Shown piece after piece: positions 1 to 11,999 of a stretch of DNA of 64,000 nucleotides (position 1 is the first letter of the stretch; every line of letters starts with the position of its first letter). Below the pieces are notes generated by a model that saw only the letters and a program-made list of their open reading frames with translations, was not told the DNA's origin and ran no database searches. Made by a program: the position numbers and the translations under genes. The DNA is from Campanula takesimana (taxonomy: Eukaryota; Streptophyta; Magnoliopsida; Asterales; Campanulaceae): positions 496,001 to 560,000 of the forward strand of contig JAOWBW010000390.1 in assembly GCA_026119855.1 (NCBI GenBank). The letters are read 5' to 3'.

Positions 1-255
1 TCTATGCTTCGGAAGTATGTTCATGATCCATCTCACGTGTTACCGAGGGTACCGGAGGATATTGAGCCCGATATGACTTACGAGGAACGACCAGTTCGGA
101 TTTTAGATGCCAAAGTCCAAGAATTGAGAAACAAAAGCATTGCGTTGGTTCGAGTTCTTTGGAGGAATCATAATATTGAGGAATCGACGTGGGAACTCCG
201 AGATGAGATCGAGAGGAAATATCCGTGGCTTTTTAATTCGGGTAAGTCTTGTTAA
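1..255 (+). CDS. G1: 3' end of chromovirus Gag-Pol polyprotein (partial)
   Basis: The reading frame is open from base 1 and ends with TAA at 253-255. It encodes the last 84 residues of a Ty3/gypsy polyprotein: the SMLRKYVHDPSH integrase tail, then a chromodomain-like end with VLWRNHNIEESTWE. In chromoviruses this tail helps direct integration to chromatin. It is nearly identical to the C-terminus of G2 but ends FNSGKSC rather than WLFV. The rest of the element lies to the left of the window. A polypurine tract and the 3' LTR follow at once, so the element runs on the + strand. No lesion is seen in the visible part. Confidence 0.9.
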   Translation, partial: SMLRKYVHDPSHVLPRVPEDIEPDMTYEERPVRILDAKVQELRNKSIALVRVLWRNHNIEESTWELRDEIERKYPWLFNSGKSC

Positions 256-276
256 AATTCGGGTCGAATTTTCTTT

Positions 277-289
277 AAGGGGGAGTGAA
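277..289 (+). other. G1 polypurine tract
   Basis: AAGGGGGAGTGAA sits directly before the LTR start TGTCACGACCCG. A purine run in this place primes plus-strand DNA synthesis in LTR elements. The same tract appears inverted in G2. Confidence 0.9.
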
Positions 290-602
290 TGTCACGACCC
301 GAAATCTAGGCTCTATTTTATTGGTAATAAATGATTATTATTTATTTATTTGCTTATTTATTTATTTAAATTATTATTTATTTAAATATTTATGTGTGTG
401 CATTCTATGTTTCATAATAATTTATGCCTAGCATTTTATTTGTGTCATTTATGTTAGTGTAGTATTGTTGGGTCTTAATAATTAGTGGGAGTATTATAGT
501 TGAGCTAGTTAGTGGGGGAAGGGGGCTAAGTGTAACATTTTCAAATAATTCATCTCCCTACTCCCTCTCTTCTCCCTCACCCTATCACCCTCACTCACTC
601 CA
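290..602 (+). mobile_element. G1 3' LTR, left part
   Basis: The LTR begins TGTCACGACCCGAAA right after the polypurine tract. It is AT-rich, with TTTATTTA runs, and then enters a CT-rich stretch. It is interrupted at 602/603 by G2, and the remainder resumes at 9416. It aligns with the starts of the G4 solo LTR and, inverted, the G2 and G5 LTRs, so all belong to one gypsy family. Confidence 0.9.
598..602. repeat. Target site duplication of G2, left copy (CTCCA)
   Basis: CTCCA at 598-602 is repeated at 9411-9415, exactly flanking G2. A 5-bp duplication is the usual mark of Ty3/gypsy integration. Confidence 0.92.
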
Positions 603-2690
603 TGTCGCGACCCCGGACCCCGCGGGCCCGAGACCGCGAGCTGGACGTCGACTCTAAAACCAAAACTATGAAATACTGAAGTTAAAAATTTCATTTAATA
701 CCAAAAGGTGATAATCCAAAGTTTTACAAAACCAAGATTGACAAAAACCAATTACAACTATCATAAACTTCCACAAGTTTATGCTCAATAAAATACAAAT
801 ATAAAATTCTTAACGACGTCATTGTTTGGTACAAATACCCCAAAAGGTTACACATTTATATAATGTAAACCAACCTATACAACTTTCCCCAAAAGAATGT
901 TTCCACACTCGACGTCCTCTTTCTCGTGATCAGCGAGACTATTCCTTAGCACCTGGGGGGGGGGTTAAGGAAAAACAAAGATAAAAGAAAAGGGGGTGAG
1001 ATAAATCTCAATACGTTACTAATGCAACTACATGACATGCTATGATGCAATAAGCAATAAACAATAATAATTATCACATAGCACATAGCATTTATCACAT
1101 ACAGATAGCAGCGGAAATAAACACATAACAAAGGATATAGCCAAGGTTTTCCAAACCGGAACATCCAAATAAAGGATCGTTGCGCAGCTTCAATAATCAA
1201 CAAATCAGCATCTTCATAATAGCATAAAAGCCGAAGAGAAACCCCGGTACCGGAACCAATAACAAAATAATGTGCCACAAAGGGCAGGAGCCATGCCACA
1301 AAGTCATGCTCCAAACGTCTCAACCAAGGCCAATCTGGAAGAGGAAAATAAGGGCAAAACAATAGTCGACACCATAATGGACTTGGCCGGTGCCATCACA
1401 ATATCTCACATCGCCCGACACAACCACAAATACCAGCTGGACTTTCAAATAACTGCTAAGTAATAAAATACTAGCACGATAAACAACAAATGATTCCAAA
1501 GTAGGGAATCATACCAAATAATCACCAAGAAGATGAAATGAACCAACCATACACCATAAAAGTGCTCCAAAATCCCAATTAACAATTAATGAATTTCAAA
1601 CACAAACTTGATCACAATGGACCCAATTCTATCACTAAAGTGTACTACAATATTCACTAAGGTCAACTAGAAGGACACCCTAGACTTGGACCAAAACGCG
1701 TCCTTCATTCACCCAAATTTAACAAATGAGAACTTTCAGGGGTTCTGGGCGGCCGCCCAAAAGGGACTGTGCGGTCGCCCAAAATGCCTCAAAACAGGAA
1801 CAAAAGCTTTCAGATAGATGTGCGGTCGCCCATCTATTTTTGTGCGGCCGCCCAATGATCTGAATTGCCAGAAATCGGGAAGAACAATATGGGTTCTTCC
1901 ATTTTCAAACCCAAAACACATTCAACCAAAATCCAACCTTCCAACTCATATACTAATGTTCCAAAACAACTTATAAGTCTAAAAAGACTCCTTTAACAAC
2001 ATTTAATCAACCAATATCAAGAATCAAACCCAACATTCATAAATCACCATTTTTGATCAAAATCCAAAATAAATTCCAAACAAATTCAAAACCCAACCAA
2101 ACTTCAAATATAACACATCAAACATTATCTAAACATGATATGAACAATTTAGCATCAAAATGGGGGAAAGTAACTTACTTGGATTTTCTCAAAGTTGATG
2201 GATTTCAATTCTTTTTGGCTTCCTACGATCCTATCGACGATCTAAACAATGTTCACGTTTTAAGAAATGAGAGATTATGAGAGGAAGAAGGTTTAAATGA
2301 AGAGAGAAGGAAGAAGATGAAACTTACCTTTTTGCTTGGAGAGAGAGGAAGAAATGGCTGGGAAAAAATGATGGAGGTGGAGTGTGAAAGAGTAGGGTGA
2401 GGGAGGTGAGGGGAGTAGGGAGGGAGTAGGGAAATTATTTTAAAAACTTACACTTAGGCCCCCTCTCTCACACTACACACACACACTTCTCCATACTAAC
2501 AATTAAGACCCAACACTTCTACACTAGCCCCAAACAACTCAAGTAAAATGCTAGGCACAAATTATTATGACACATAAATTTCACACATAAATATTTAGTT
2601 AATAATAATTTAAATAAATAAACAAGCAAATAAATAAATAAAAATCATTTAGTTACTAATAAAATAGAGTCTATATTTCGGGTCGTGACA
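603..2690 (-). repeat. G2 3' LTR
   Basis: On the + strand it runs from TGTCGCGACCCC to GGGTCGTGACA, 2088 bp. Its ends form an 11-bp imperfect inverted repeat, longer than the usual TG/CA. It carries a four-copy CG-rich motif array at 1749-1854. Open frames in it, such as 946-1362, are shadows that recur in every LTR copy. Confidence 0.95.
1749..1854. repeat. Spaced CG-palindrome array in G2 3' LTR
   Basis: Four copies of GCGG(C/T)CGCCCA start at 1749, 1771, 1822 and 1844, giving spacings of 22, 51 and 22 bp. The first sits in the perfect 12-bp palindrome GGGCGGCCGCCC (1747-1758). The array is about 836 bp from the LTR 5' end. The spacing is shared with other LTRs in the window whose motifs differ. 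Confidence 0.85.
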
Positions 2691-2703
2691 TTCACTCCCC
2701 CTT
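2691..2703 (-). other. G2 polypurine tract
   Basis: Read on the - strand it is AAGGGGGAGTGAA, directly before the 3' LTR. It matches the G1 tract base for base. Confidence 0.9.
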
Positions 2704-2739
2704 AACGAAAATTCGACCCGAATTTTAACGAGACTCACC

Positions 2740-5700
2740 TCAAACAAAAAGCCACGGAAATTTCCTCTCGATCTCTTCACGAAGCTCCCACGTCGACTCC
2801 TCGATATTATGATTCCTCCAAAGGACTCTAACCAACGCAATGCTTTTGTTCCTCAACTCTTGAACCTTGGAATCTAAGATCCGAACCGGTCGTTCCTCAT
2901 AAGTCATATCGGGCTCAATATCCTCCGGTATCCTCGGTAACACGTGAGATGGATCATGAACATACTTCCGAAGCATAGAAACGTGAAAGACGTTGTGCAA
3001 TCGGTCCAAAGATGGCGGCAACGCAAGACGATACGCAAGAAGTCCAACCTTTCCCAAAATCTCAAATGGGCCAATAAACCTCGGAGCCAATTTGCCTTTC
3101 TTCCCAAACCTACGAATACCCACCTTTGGAGATACCTTCAAGAATACCAAATCACCGGTCTGAAAACTAAGATCTCGCCTTCGGTTATCTGCATAGCTCT
3201 TATGTCGACTCTGAGCTGTTTTCAATCGATCCCGGATAACTCTAACTTTCTCAACCGAATCCCGAAGCAAATCAATACCCAAAACTTTCGCTTCACCAAC
3301 CTCATCCCAACAAATAGGCGATCTACATTTCCTTCCATACAAGGCCTCAAACGGTGCCATCTCGATACTAGCCTGATAACTGTTGTTGTAAGAGAACTCC
3401 ACTAACGGTAGGTGCGAATCCCAAGAATCGGAAAAGTCTATCGAACACGCTCGCAACATATCCTCCAAAATCTGAATAGTCATCTCGGATTGACCATCGG
3501 TCTGAGGATGAAAAGCTGTACTAAGCCGCAAATCTGTACCCAAAGCTTCTTGAAATGCCTTCCAGAATCAAGAAGTAAACCTCGGGTCTCGATCTGACAC
3601 AATGCTAACCGGAACCCCATGCAATCTAACAATCTCATCGATGTAAAGGGTCGCAAGCTTCTCCATCGAATATCTGATGTCAATAGGCAAGAAATGGGCA
3701 CTCTTGGTCAATCTATCCACTATTACCCAAACACTGTCAAACTTCCTACGGGTACGAGGTAGTCCTTTAACGAAATCCATAGTCACATGCTCCCATTTCC
3801 ACTCGGGAATCTCTAACGGCTGAAGTAATCCCGCGGGTCTCTGATGCTCGGCTTTGACCTGCTGACACGTTAAACACCTCGATACATACTCGGCTATTTC
3901 CCTTTTCATATTAATCCACCAAAATTGTTGCTTCAAATCCTGATACATCTTCGTACTACCCGGATGAATAGTATACCTCGATTTGTGACCCTCATCAAGA
4001 ACTCTCTGTTTAATTCCATCAACATCCGGAACACACAATCTTCCGCGGAAAGTCAACACTCCACTCGAACTCAATGAAAAATCCTCGAAGTTCTTTTCCT
4101 TCAATTTACCCATTACCTTTACTAACTCGGGATCTTCTTTCTGAGCTTCCTTTATTCTTTGATTTAGGGTCGGAGACACCCTAATATTCGCAAAAATAGC
4201 CCCATGTCTCGATTCACGAGGAGACCAATCTCGAACATCCTCAAGCATTTTCCATTCACAAACCATCATAGAAGCCACATAAGATTTCCTACTAATCGCA
4301 TCGGCCACCACATTCGCCTTTCCCGGATGATAAGAAATCGTGCAATCATAATCCTTCAACAATTCCATCCATCGGCGCTGTCGGTTGTTCAACTCTTTCT
4401 GGGAGAAAAGGTACTTCAAACTCTTGTGATCCGTAAAAATCTCAAACTTCGCCCAGTAAAGGTAGTGCTTCCACTTGTGCAACGCAAATACTATCGCCGC
4501 CAACTCCATATCATGAGTCGGGTAATTCTGCTCACTCGGGGTCAACTTCCTCGAAGCATAGGCAATCACTTTCCCATTCTGCATCAACACACAACCCAAA
4601 CCCTCTTTCGAAGCATCACTATAAATCACTAGGCCATCGCTCCCATAAGGCAAACTCAAGATCGGCGCGGTAGTCAACCTCTTCTTCAATTCCTCGAAAC
4701 TCTTGTCACATTTCTCGGTCCACACAAACGGAACATTCTTCCGGGTCAACTGAGTCATCGGAGTAGCAATCCTCGAAAACCCCTCAATAAATCTTCGGTA
4801 ATAACCGGCTAAACCAAGAAAGCTTCTAATCTCTGTCACTGATTCGGGTCTCTTCCAATCCACTATTGCCTCTATTTTAGACGGATCCACAGAAATCCCA
4901 TCTTTAGAAATCACATGCCCCAGAAATGACACCTTCTCGAGCCAAAACTCGCATTTACTAAACTTCGCAAATAATTTCTCCCTCGCAAGAACGGATAAAA
5001 CTGTCCTCAGGTGCTGCTCGTGCTCCTCTCGAGATTTAGAGTAGACGAGAATATCATCAATAAAGACCACCACGAACGAATCAAGATAAGGATGGAAAAC
5101 TCGGTTCATCAAATCCATAAACACGGCCGGCGCGTTAGTCAACCCAAACGGCATAACCAAGAACTCATAATGACCATAACGAGTGCGAAAGGCAGTCTTC
5201 GGAATATCCTCCGATCGAACCTTCAACTGATGGTACCCACTCCTCAAATCAAGCTTGGAAAACACAACGGACCCTTGAAGCTGATCAAACAAATCATCAA
5301 TGTGCGGTAGAGGATACTTGTTCTTCACCGTAACCTGATTCAATTTCCGGTAATCGATACACAATCTCAACGAACCATCTTTCTTCTGCACAAACAAGAC
5401 CGGTGCTCCCCACGGGGAAACACTAGGGCGGATAAACCCTCTATCAAGCAACTCTTGCAACTGAACCTTTAATTCCTTCAACTCTGCGGGAGCTAACCTA
5501 TAAGGCGCTTTCGAAATCGGAGCCGTACCCGGCAAAAGGTCTATACAAAACTCAATCTCACGATCGGGAGGCATATCATACTCGGTAGAGAAAACATCGG
5601 GAAATTCCCGAACTACCCGAACACTATCAAAACTAGGGGATTCCTTTCTAGTATCGAGAACACTAGCCAAATACCCCTCACAACCACTATGCAATAATTT

Positions 5701-7200
5701 TCTCGCTTTCATAAAAGAAATTAAGCGAACCTTTCTACTCAGAGGACTAGCCTCAAACACAAATCTAGGCACATCGGGAATAGAAAAAGTAACAGTTTTC
5801 TTACGGCAATCAACAGAAGCATGAAACTTGCTCAACCAATCCATACCCAAAATGACATCAAAGTCTTTCATAGGAAGAACTACCAAATCCGCACAAAGGA
5901 CTCGACCACCAATAACCACATCACAAGCACGAAAGACTCGATCAGAAATCAAGCATTCTCCTATAGGGGTCGACACCTCTAGCACGTACGGTAAAGACTC
6001 GAATGCAGCATTTAACATGGAAGCAAATTGCACAAAAATGTATGAATGAGATGATCCTGGATCTACTAAGGCTCGTGCGCTCACATTAGATATAGAAATA
6101 ATACCTCCAATAACTGTAGGATCATCTGTGGCTTGTTGTTGATTCATTGCAAACACTTTCCCTTGGACCTTGGGCTTTCCCGTAGCGTCCCTTTTCTGAC
6201 CCTGAGGAGCCCCAGCTCCTACCCCCGATAGTTGAATTCTATTCCTCGGACAATCCCTTGCAAAATGACCCATTTGACCACAATTGGTACACCTTCCCTG
6301 TTTCTTCCAACAACGGTCTTCAGAATGACCTTCCTTTTGACAATACGAACAAAGCCTCCTAACTTGGCTCCCTTGGTTCCCGGAAGTAGTACCCGGGTTC
6401 CTTGGGTTTTGTTGCCCTCGGGACTGAGATTGTCCCCCAAAGTTACCTCGGTTATCGATCCTTGGTTGTGACTTGCTCAGCGCTCCTTGCTTACTCGGGT
6501 TGGCCACCTCGGTCTTCCTCTTATGTTCCCCAATATCTTGCTCTATCAAATAGGCTCGGTCCACCGCATCTTGGAACGTCACAATCCGTTGAGCAATCAG
6601 TTGAGTACGGATGGAGGTCTTCAATCCCCGAATGAATCTCATAGCCTTTTGTTCCTCAGTCCTCACCAAATAGTCGCAATACCGGGCTAATTCTATGAAC
6701 TTCGCCGAGTATTGTGCTATAGACAACACACCTTGCTCCAGGCTGACTAGCTCGATCTCCTTTCGGTTCTGATCAACAACCGGAATGAAATGCTCCTTGA
6801 ATTTTCGCACAAACAACTCCCACGCATACACCGTGTGAGTATCATCCCAAGTAGCTTTAACACCTTTCCACCAATGCTCGGCGGCACCCACAAGCTTGTA
6901 AGCCGCGAACCGGACCTTGTCCTCATCCGAACACCCAAATACATCATAAATCTTCTCCATAGACTCAATCCACAACTCAGCTTTCCTTACATCGGGTTCC
7001 CCATTGAATTCAACCGGTTTCAACTTCAGAAATTGCTCCAATCCATAGCGGGGTGGTGCTTGTTCTACCCTCGGACCTTGATCATGTATGGCCTTCATGG
7101 CCGCCTCGAACATGCCTTGAAACATGGCACGTGCTTCTTCCCTTGTATCATTCTGATTCTGTGCCCCGCTAGTACCTCCTCTGTTTCTTCTTCCAGACAT
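2740..7200 (-). pseudogene. G2 gag-pol polyprotein with one premature stop
   Basis: A single frame of 1487 codons starts at ATG 7198-7200 and ends with TGA 2740-2742. It is broken only by TGA at 3568-3570, probably from CGA. Gag spans about residues 1-330 and ends in two CCHC zinc knuckles (284-297 CSYCQKEGHSEDRC; 304-317 CTNCGQMGHFARDC). The aspartic protease motif is VDPGSSHSY (D380); as I recall, DPG is common in this group. RT carries FIDDILVYSKS near residue 713. RNase H follows, with TDHKSLKYLF and HPGKANVVADA. Integrase has the zinc site (HPGSTKMY near 1081, CLTCQQVK) and a DDE core ending in PQTDGQSE. The stop falls just after SDRDPRFTS, between the second D and the E, so a protein made here would lack working integrase. 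The tail has a chromodomain-like STWELREEIERK. Gag and Pol share one frame with no shift, unlike G3. Confidence 0.93.
3568..3570 (-). other. Premature TGA in G2 integrase
   Basis: The frame reads RFTS-stop-FWKAFQEALG and continues in phase. Relatives usually have arginine or asparagine here. CGA to TGA is the expected result of deamination of a methylated CpG cytosine. Confidence 0.85.
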
Positions 7201-7307
7201 TGCGAGTAATTACCTGCATAAGACATCAACCGTTAATCACTCCGCACACTACTACCCACCTAGGTCATACTAATCCACCTAGACTTATACATAGAGCTAA
7301 TGCCATA

Positions 7308-7319
7308 GCTCTGATACCA
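7308..7319 (-). other. G2 primer binding site (tRNA-iMet)
   Basis: On the - strand TGGTATCAGAGC follows the 5' LTR after 2 bases. It is complementary to the 3' end of plant initiator-Met tRNA, the usual primer in this group. The gag ATG lies only about 110 bp further on. Confidence 0.92.
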
Positions 7320-7321
7320 AC

Positions 7322-9410
7322 TGTCGTGACCCCGGACCCCGCGGACCCGAGACCGCGAGCTGGACGTCGACTCTAAAACCAAAACTATGAAATACTGAAG
7401 TTAAAAATTTCATTTAATACCAAAAGGTGATAATCCAAAGTTTTACAAAACCAAGATTGACAAAAACCAATTACAACTATCATAAACTTCCACAAGTTTA
7501 TGCTCAATAAAATACAAATATAAAATTCTTAACGACGTCATTGTTTGGTACAAATACCCCAAAAGGTTACACATTTATATAATGTAAACCAACCTATACA
7601 ACTTTCCCCAAAAGAATGTTTCCACACTCGACGTCCTCTTTCTCGTGATCAGCGAGACTATTCCTTAGCACCTGGGGGGGGGGTTAAGGAAAAACAAAGA
7701 TAAAAGAAAAGGGGGTGAGATAAATCTCAATAAGTTACTAATGCAACTACATGACATGCTATGATGCAATAAGCAATAAACAATAATAATTATCACATAG
7801 CACATAGCATTTATCAAATACAGATAGCAGCGGAAATAAACACATAACAAAGGATATAGCCAAGGTTTTCCAAATCGGAACATCCAAATAAAGGATCGCT
7901 GCGCAGCTTCAATAATCAACAAATCAGCATCTTCATAATAGCATAAAAGCCGAAGAGAAACCCCGGTACCGGAACCAATAACAAAATAATGTGCCACAAA
8001 GGGCGAGAGCCATGCCACAAAGTCATGCTCCAAACGTCTCAACCAAGGCCAATCTGGAAGAGGAAAATAAGGGCAAAACAATGGTCGACACCAAAATGGA
8101 CTTGGCCGGTGCCATCACAATATCTCACATCGCCCGACACAACCACAAATACCAGCTGGACTTTCAAATAACTGCTAAGTAATAAAATACTAGCACGATA
8201 AACAACAAATGATTCCAAAGTAGGGAATCATACCAAATAATCACCAAGAAGATGAAATGAACCAACCATACACCATAAAAGTGCTCCAAAATCCCAATTA
8301 ACAATTAATGAATTTCAAACACAAACTTGATCACAATGGACCCAATTCTATCACTAAAGTGTACTACAATATTCACTAAGGTCAACTAGAAGGACACCCT
8401 AGACTTGGACCAAAACGCGTCCTTCATTCACCCAAATTTAACAAATGAGAACTTTCAGGGGTTCTGGGCGGCCGCCCAAAAGGGACTGTGCGGTCGCCCA
8501 AAATGACTCAAAACAGGAACAAAAGCTTTCAGATAGATGTGCGGTCGCCCATCTACTTTTGTGCGGCCGCCCAATGATCTGAATTGCCAGAAATCGGGAA
8601 GAACAATATGGGTTCTTCCATTTTCAAACCCAAAACACATTCAACCAAAATCCAACCTTCCAACTCATATACTAATGTACCAAAACAACTTATAAGTCTA
8701 AAAAGACTCCTTTAACAACATTTAATCAACCAATATCAAGAATCAAACCCAACATTCATAAATCACCATTTTTGATCAAAATCCAAAATAAATTCCAAAC
8801 AAATTCAAAACCCAACCAAACTTCAAATATAACACATCAAACATTATCTAAACATGATATGAACAATTTAGCATCAAAATGGGGGAAAAGTAACTTACTT
8901 GGATTTTCTCAAAGTTGATGGATTTCAATTCTTTTTGGCTTCCTACGATCCTATCGACGATCTAAACAATGTTCACGTTTTAAGAAATGAGAGATTATGA
9001 GAGGAAGAAGGTTTAAATGAAGAGAGAAGGAAGAAGATGAAACTTACCTTTTTGCTTGGAGACAGAGGAAGAAATGGCTGGGAAAAAATGATGGAGGTGG
9101 AGTGTGAAAGAGTAGGGTGAGGGAGGTGAGGGGAGTAGGGAGGGAGTAGGGAAATTATTTTAAAAACATACACTTAGGACCCCTCTCTCACACTACACAC
9201 ACACACTACTCCATACTAACAATTAAGACCCAACACTTCTACACTAGCCCCAAACAACTCAAGTAAAATGCTAGGCACAAATTATTATGACACATAAATT
9301 GCACACATAAATATTTAATTAATAATAATTTAAATAAATAAACAAGCAAATAAATAAATAAAAATCATTTAGTTACTAATAAAATAGAGCCTATATTTCG
9401 GGTCGTGACA
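7322..9410 (-). repeat. G2 5' LTR
   Basis: 2089 bp, about 99% identical to 603-2690, with differences mostly single transitions and one 1-bp indel. It should hold the promoter that drives gag-pol on the - strand. I see no convincing TATA box close to an obvious start. Confidence 0.95.
8468..8573. repeat. Spaced CG-palindrome array in G2 5' LTR
   Basis: The same four motifs as in the 3' LTR start at 8468, 8490, 8541 and 8563, with spacings 22, 51 and 22. Confidence 0.85.
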
Positions 9411-9415
9411 CTCCA
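9411..9415. repeat. Target site duplication of G2, right copy (CTCCA)
   Basis: Matches 598-602. The G1 LTR resumes immediately after it. Confidence 0.92.
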
Positions 9416-11370
9416 CCCCCCCATTTCCCAGCATTTTTCTCTCTCTCTCTCCAAAGAAGGGTATGTTTTTCTCTCTCACTTCTCTCTTCATTTTCTTCAT
9501 CTTCCTCTCATTATCTCTCATTTCTCATAACTTGAAACTTGTTTAGATCGTCGATAGGATCGCGTAGAATGAAAAATATTTGAAATCCATCAACCTTGAG
9601 AAAATTCAAGTAAGTTGCTTTTCCCCCCATTTATGCTAAAAATGTTCATCATATGCTTAGATGATACTATGATTCCATTTATTGCTTCTTTGGTTGATTT
9701 TGTGATAGTTTATAGTTTGGTTCATTTTGTGAAATTTTGGTATTTGAATTACCCTTGATTGAGGTCCCAAGATGATGTTGTTGGAGTTCCTTTGGCTCAA
9801 AATGGTGTAGGTACTTTAGTTCACATCTTGGTATGGTTAGAAATGGTGAAGATTGGGTTTGTTTTGGATATTGGGTTGTTAATGGTAGAAACCCAGAATT
9901 TTGGCCGGAATTTGCCTTTCCGGGCAAGGAGGCGCGCGCACACTACCCTTATGCCCTTCTTGAACAAAAACCTCCTGTCTCTTGGAGGCGCGCGCACCCT
10001 CCCATAGGAGGCGCGCGCACCCTCTCCTCCTCCAATGTTGATTTTCCCTCTGTCGAAGGGAGGCGCACGCACCCTTTTTTATGAAGCGCGCGCACCCTCA
10101 TTTACCTTTTGGCGCAATTTTCCTTCTGACTCAAGGAAGCGCGCGCACCCTCCCTTAGGAGGAACGCGCACCCTATCCCCTGTTGTGTCATTTATTTCCC
10201 TTTTTGTCCAATCTTTCGAGGGCCATATTTTGTTTATCCGGACTCCGTTTTAGGTGTTTAAGCTATCGTTTTAAAACTCTCCTTGAGATCTATATGATGA
10301 GTGAGTATTTTCGGTTGTGTTCTTTATTTAACTGGTTCCTTTGTGAATGTATGTGATATGGGATTTGATTGAATTATTATTTGGAAATATGAAGCACTTT
10401 TATGATGCGCGTTTATTCAATTCATCTTTTTGGTGACTAATTGGAATGATTCCCTACTTTGGAATCGTAATATGTTTATTCATGCTAATATATTATTACT
10501 TAGCATTAATTTGGAAGCCCAGCTGGCATATTTGTTGCATCGGGCGATGGGAAAGATTATAATGGCAAAGCCAAGTCCATTATAATGTTGACCATTGTTT
10601 TGCCCTTACTATACCCTTTTCCAGATTGGCCTTGGAAGAGATAAGTTAGCTTCCTTTGTGAATGTATCTAGCTACCGAGCATGACTTTGTGGCATGGCTC
10701 TTGTCCTTTGTGACACTCTTATGGTTATTGTTCCGGTACCGGGGATTTCTCTTCAGCTTTCATGCTATTATGAAGATGATGATTTGTTGATTATTGAAGC
10801 TGCGCAGCGACCTTTATTTGTTTTATCAGTTTGGGAAAACCTTGGCTATATCCTTTGTTATGTGTTTATTTCCGCTGCTATCTGACATATGATAATTGCT
10901 ATGTGTTATGTGATTTATTATGGATTATTGCATCATAGCATGTCATGTAGTTGCATTAGTAACTTATTGAGATTTATCTCACCCCCTTTCTTTTATCTTT
11001 GTTTTTCCTTAACCCCCCCAGGTACTAAGGATTAGTCTTGCTGATCATGAGAAAGAGGATGTCGAGTGTGGATACATTCTTTTGGGGAAAGTTGTCATAG
11101 GTTGGTTTACATTATATAAATGTGTAACCTTTTTGGGATAGTTGTACCAAACAATGATGTCATTAAGAATTGTACATTTATCTTCTGTTGGGTATAAACT
11201 TGTGGAAGTTTATGATAGTTGTATTTGGTTATCATCACTTGGATTTGTAAAACTTTGGATCATCACCTTTTGGTATCAAATGAAATTTTTAACTTCGGTA
11301 TTTCACAGTTTTGGTTTTAAGTCGACGTCCAACTCGCGATCTCGGGCCCGCAGGGTTCGGGGTCGCGACA
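9416..11370 (+). mobile_element. G1 3' LTR, right part
   Basis: Continues the LTR begun at 290 and ends CGGGGTCGCGACA at 11370, giving about 2.27 kb in all. It is collinear with the G4 solo LTR. The 37-bp satellite-like array starts at the next base, so G1 inserted beside or into that array. Its own TSD cannot be checked because the left end is outside the window. Confidence 0.9.
9931..10171. repeat. Spaced GGCGCGCGCAC array in G1 LTR
   Basis: Seven copies of GGCGCGCGCAC or close variants start at 9931, 9987, 10010, 10062, 10085, 10138 and 10161. The spacings are 56, 23, 52, 23, 53 and 23 bp, so short and long gaps alternate. The array sits at the same place in the LTR as the differently worded arrays of G2, G4 and G5. 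Confidence 0.85.
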
Positions 11371-11911
11371 TCTCGACCTAAAGTGATTTTGAGAGATTTA
11401 AGAGGTGTCTCGGCCTAAACTGATTTTGAGAGTTTTAAGAGGCGTCTCGGCCTAAACTGATTTTGAGAGCTTTAAGAGGCGTCTCGACCTAAAGTGATTT
11501 TGAGAGCTTTAAGAGGTGTCTCGACCTAAAGTGATTTTGAGAGTTTTAAGAGGCGTCTCGGCCTAAAGTGATTTTGAGAGTTTTAAGAGGCGTCTCGGCC
11601 TAAAGTGATTTTGAGAGTTTTAATAGGCGTCTCGGCCTAAAGTGATTTTGAGATTTTTAAGAGGCGTCTCGGCCTAAAGTGATTTTGAGATTTTTAAGAG
11701 GCGTCTCAGCCTAAAGTGATTTTGAGAGTTTTAAGAGGCGTCTCCGCCTAAACTGATTTTGATAGTTTTAAGAGGCGTCTCGGCCTAAACTGATTTTGAG
11801 AGCTTTAAGAGGTGTCTCGACCTAAAGTGATTTTGAGAGTTTTAAGAGGCGTCTCGGCCTAAAGTGATTTTGAGAGCTTTAAGAGGTGTCTTGACCTAAA
11901 GTGATTTTGAT
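11371..11911. repeat. 37-bp tandem repeat array
   Basis: About 14-15 head-to-tail copies of a 37-bp unit with the core CGTCTCGGCCTAAA and TGATTTTGAGAG. Units differ at a few bases (GCGTCTC/GTGTCTC, AAAGTG/AAACTG, GAGTTTT/GAGCTTT). It abuts the G1 LTR on the left and T1 repeats on the right. It is probably the 3' UTR array of the Tat remnant T1, but it could be an independent minisatellite. Confidence 0.9.
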
Positions 11912-11999
11912 AATAAGAACTTCAAGACTACTATCATGAAGATAATTTCAAGGATACACTGCATTTTGAGTTGTGTCCCGATCCTTTGGCTTTCGCTTT

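Larger units (their letters stand above)
603..9410 (-). mobile_element. G2: complete Ty3/gypsy chromovirus LTR retrotransposon
   Basis: This is an 8808-bp element on the - strand: 5' LTR 7322-9410, primer site 7308-7319, one gag-pol frame 7200-2740, polypurine tract 2691-2703 and 3' LTR 603-2690. It lies inside the G1 LTR with TSD CTCCA. By eye the two LTRs differ at about 20 of 2088 positions (near 1%). This suggests insertion some hundreds of thousands of years ago if a grass-type rate of about 1.3e-8 per site per year applies, which is an assumption. Domain order (protease, RT, RNase H, integrase, chromodomain-like tail) and sequence place it among chromoviruses, probably the Tekay/Del group. 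One nonsense codon interrupts the integrase. Confidence 0.95.

Noticed and set aside
946..1362. 138-aa open frame on the - strand, repeated at 7665-8081 and in other LTRs
   Set aside because: It lies in LTR sequence, has low-complexity hydrophobic and Pro/Phe-rich text, and recurs only because the LTR recurs. No domain is recognised.
5828..6049. Frames on the + strand across G2 (for example 4204-4632, 5011-5310, 5828-6049)
   Set aside because: All are antisense shadows of the G2 gag-pol frame.
6040..6080. DPG in place of DSG in the G2 protease as an inactivating change
   Set aside because: As I recall, DPG is a common variant in this plant chromovirus group, so it is not evidence of loss of function.
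11371..11911. Possible CRISPR-like array (37-bp regular units)
   Set aside because: Units are contiguous with no unique spacers, and the setting is a plant genome. It is a tandem minisatellite.
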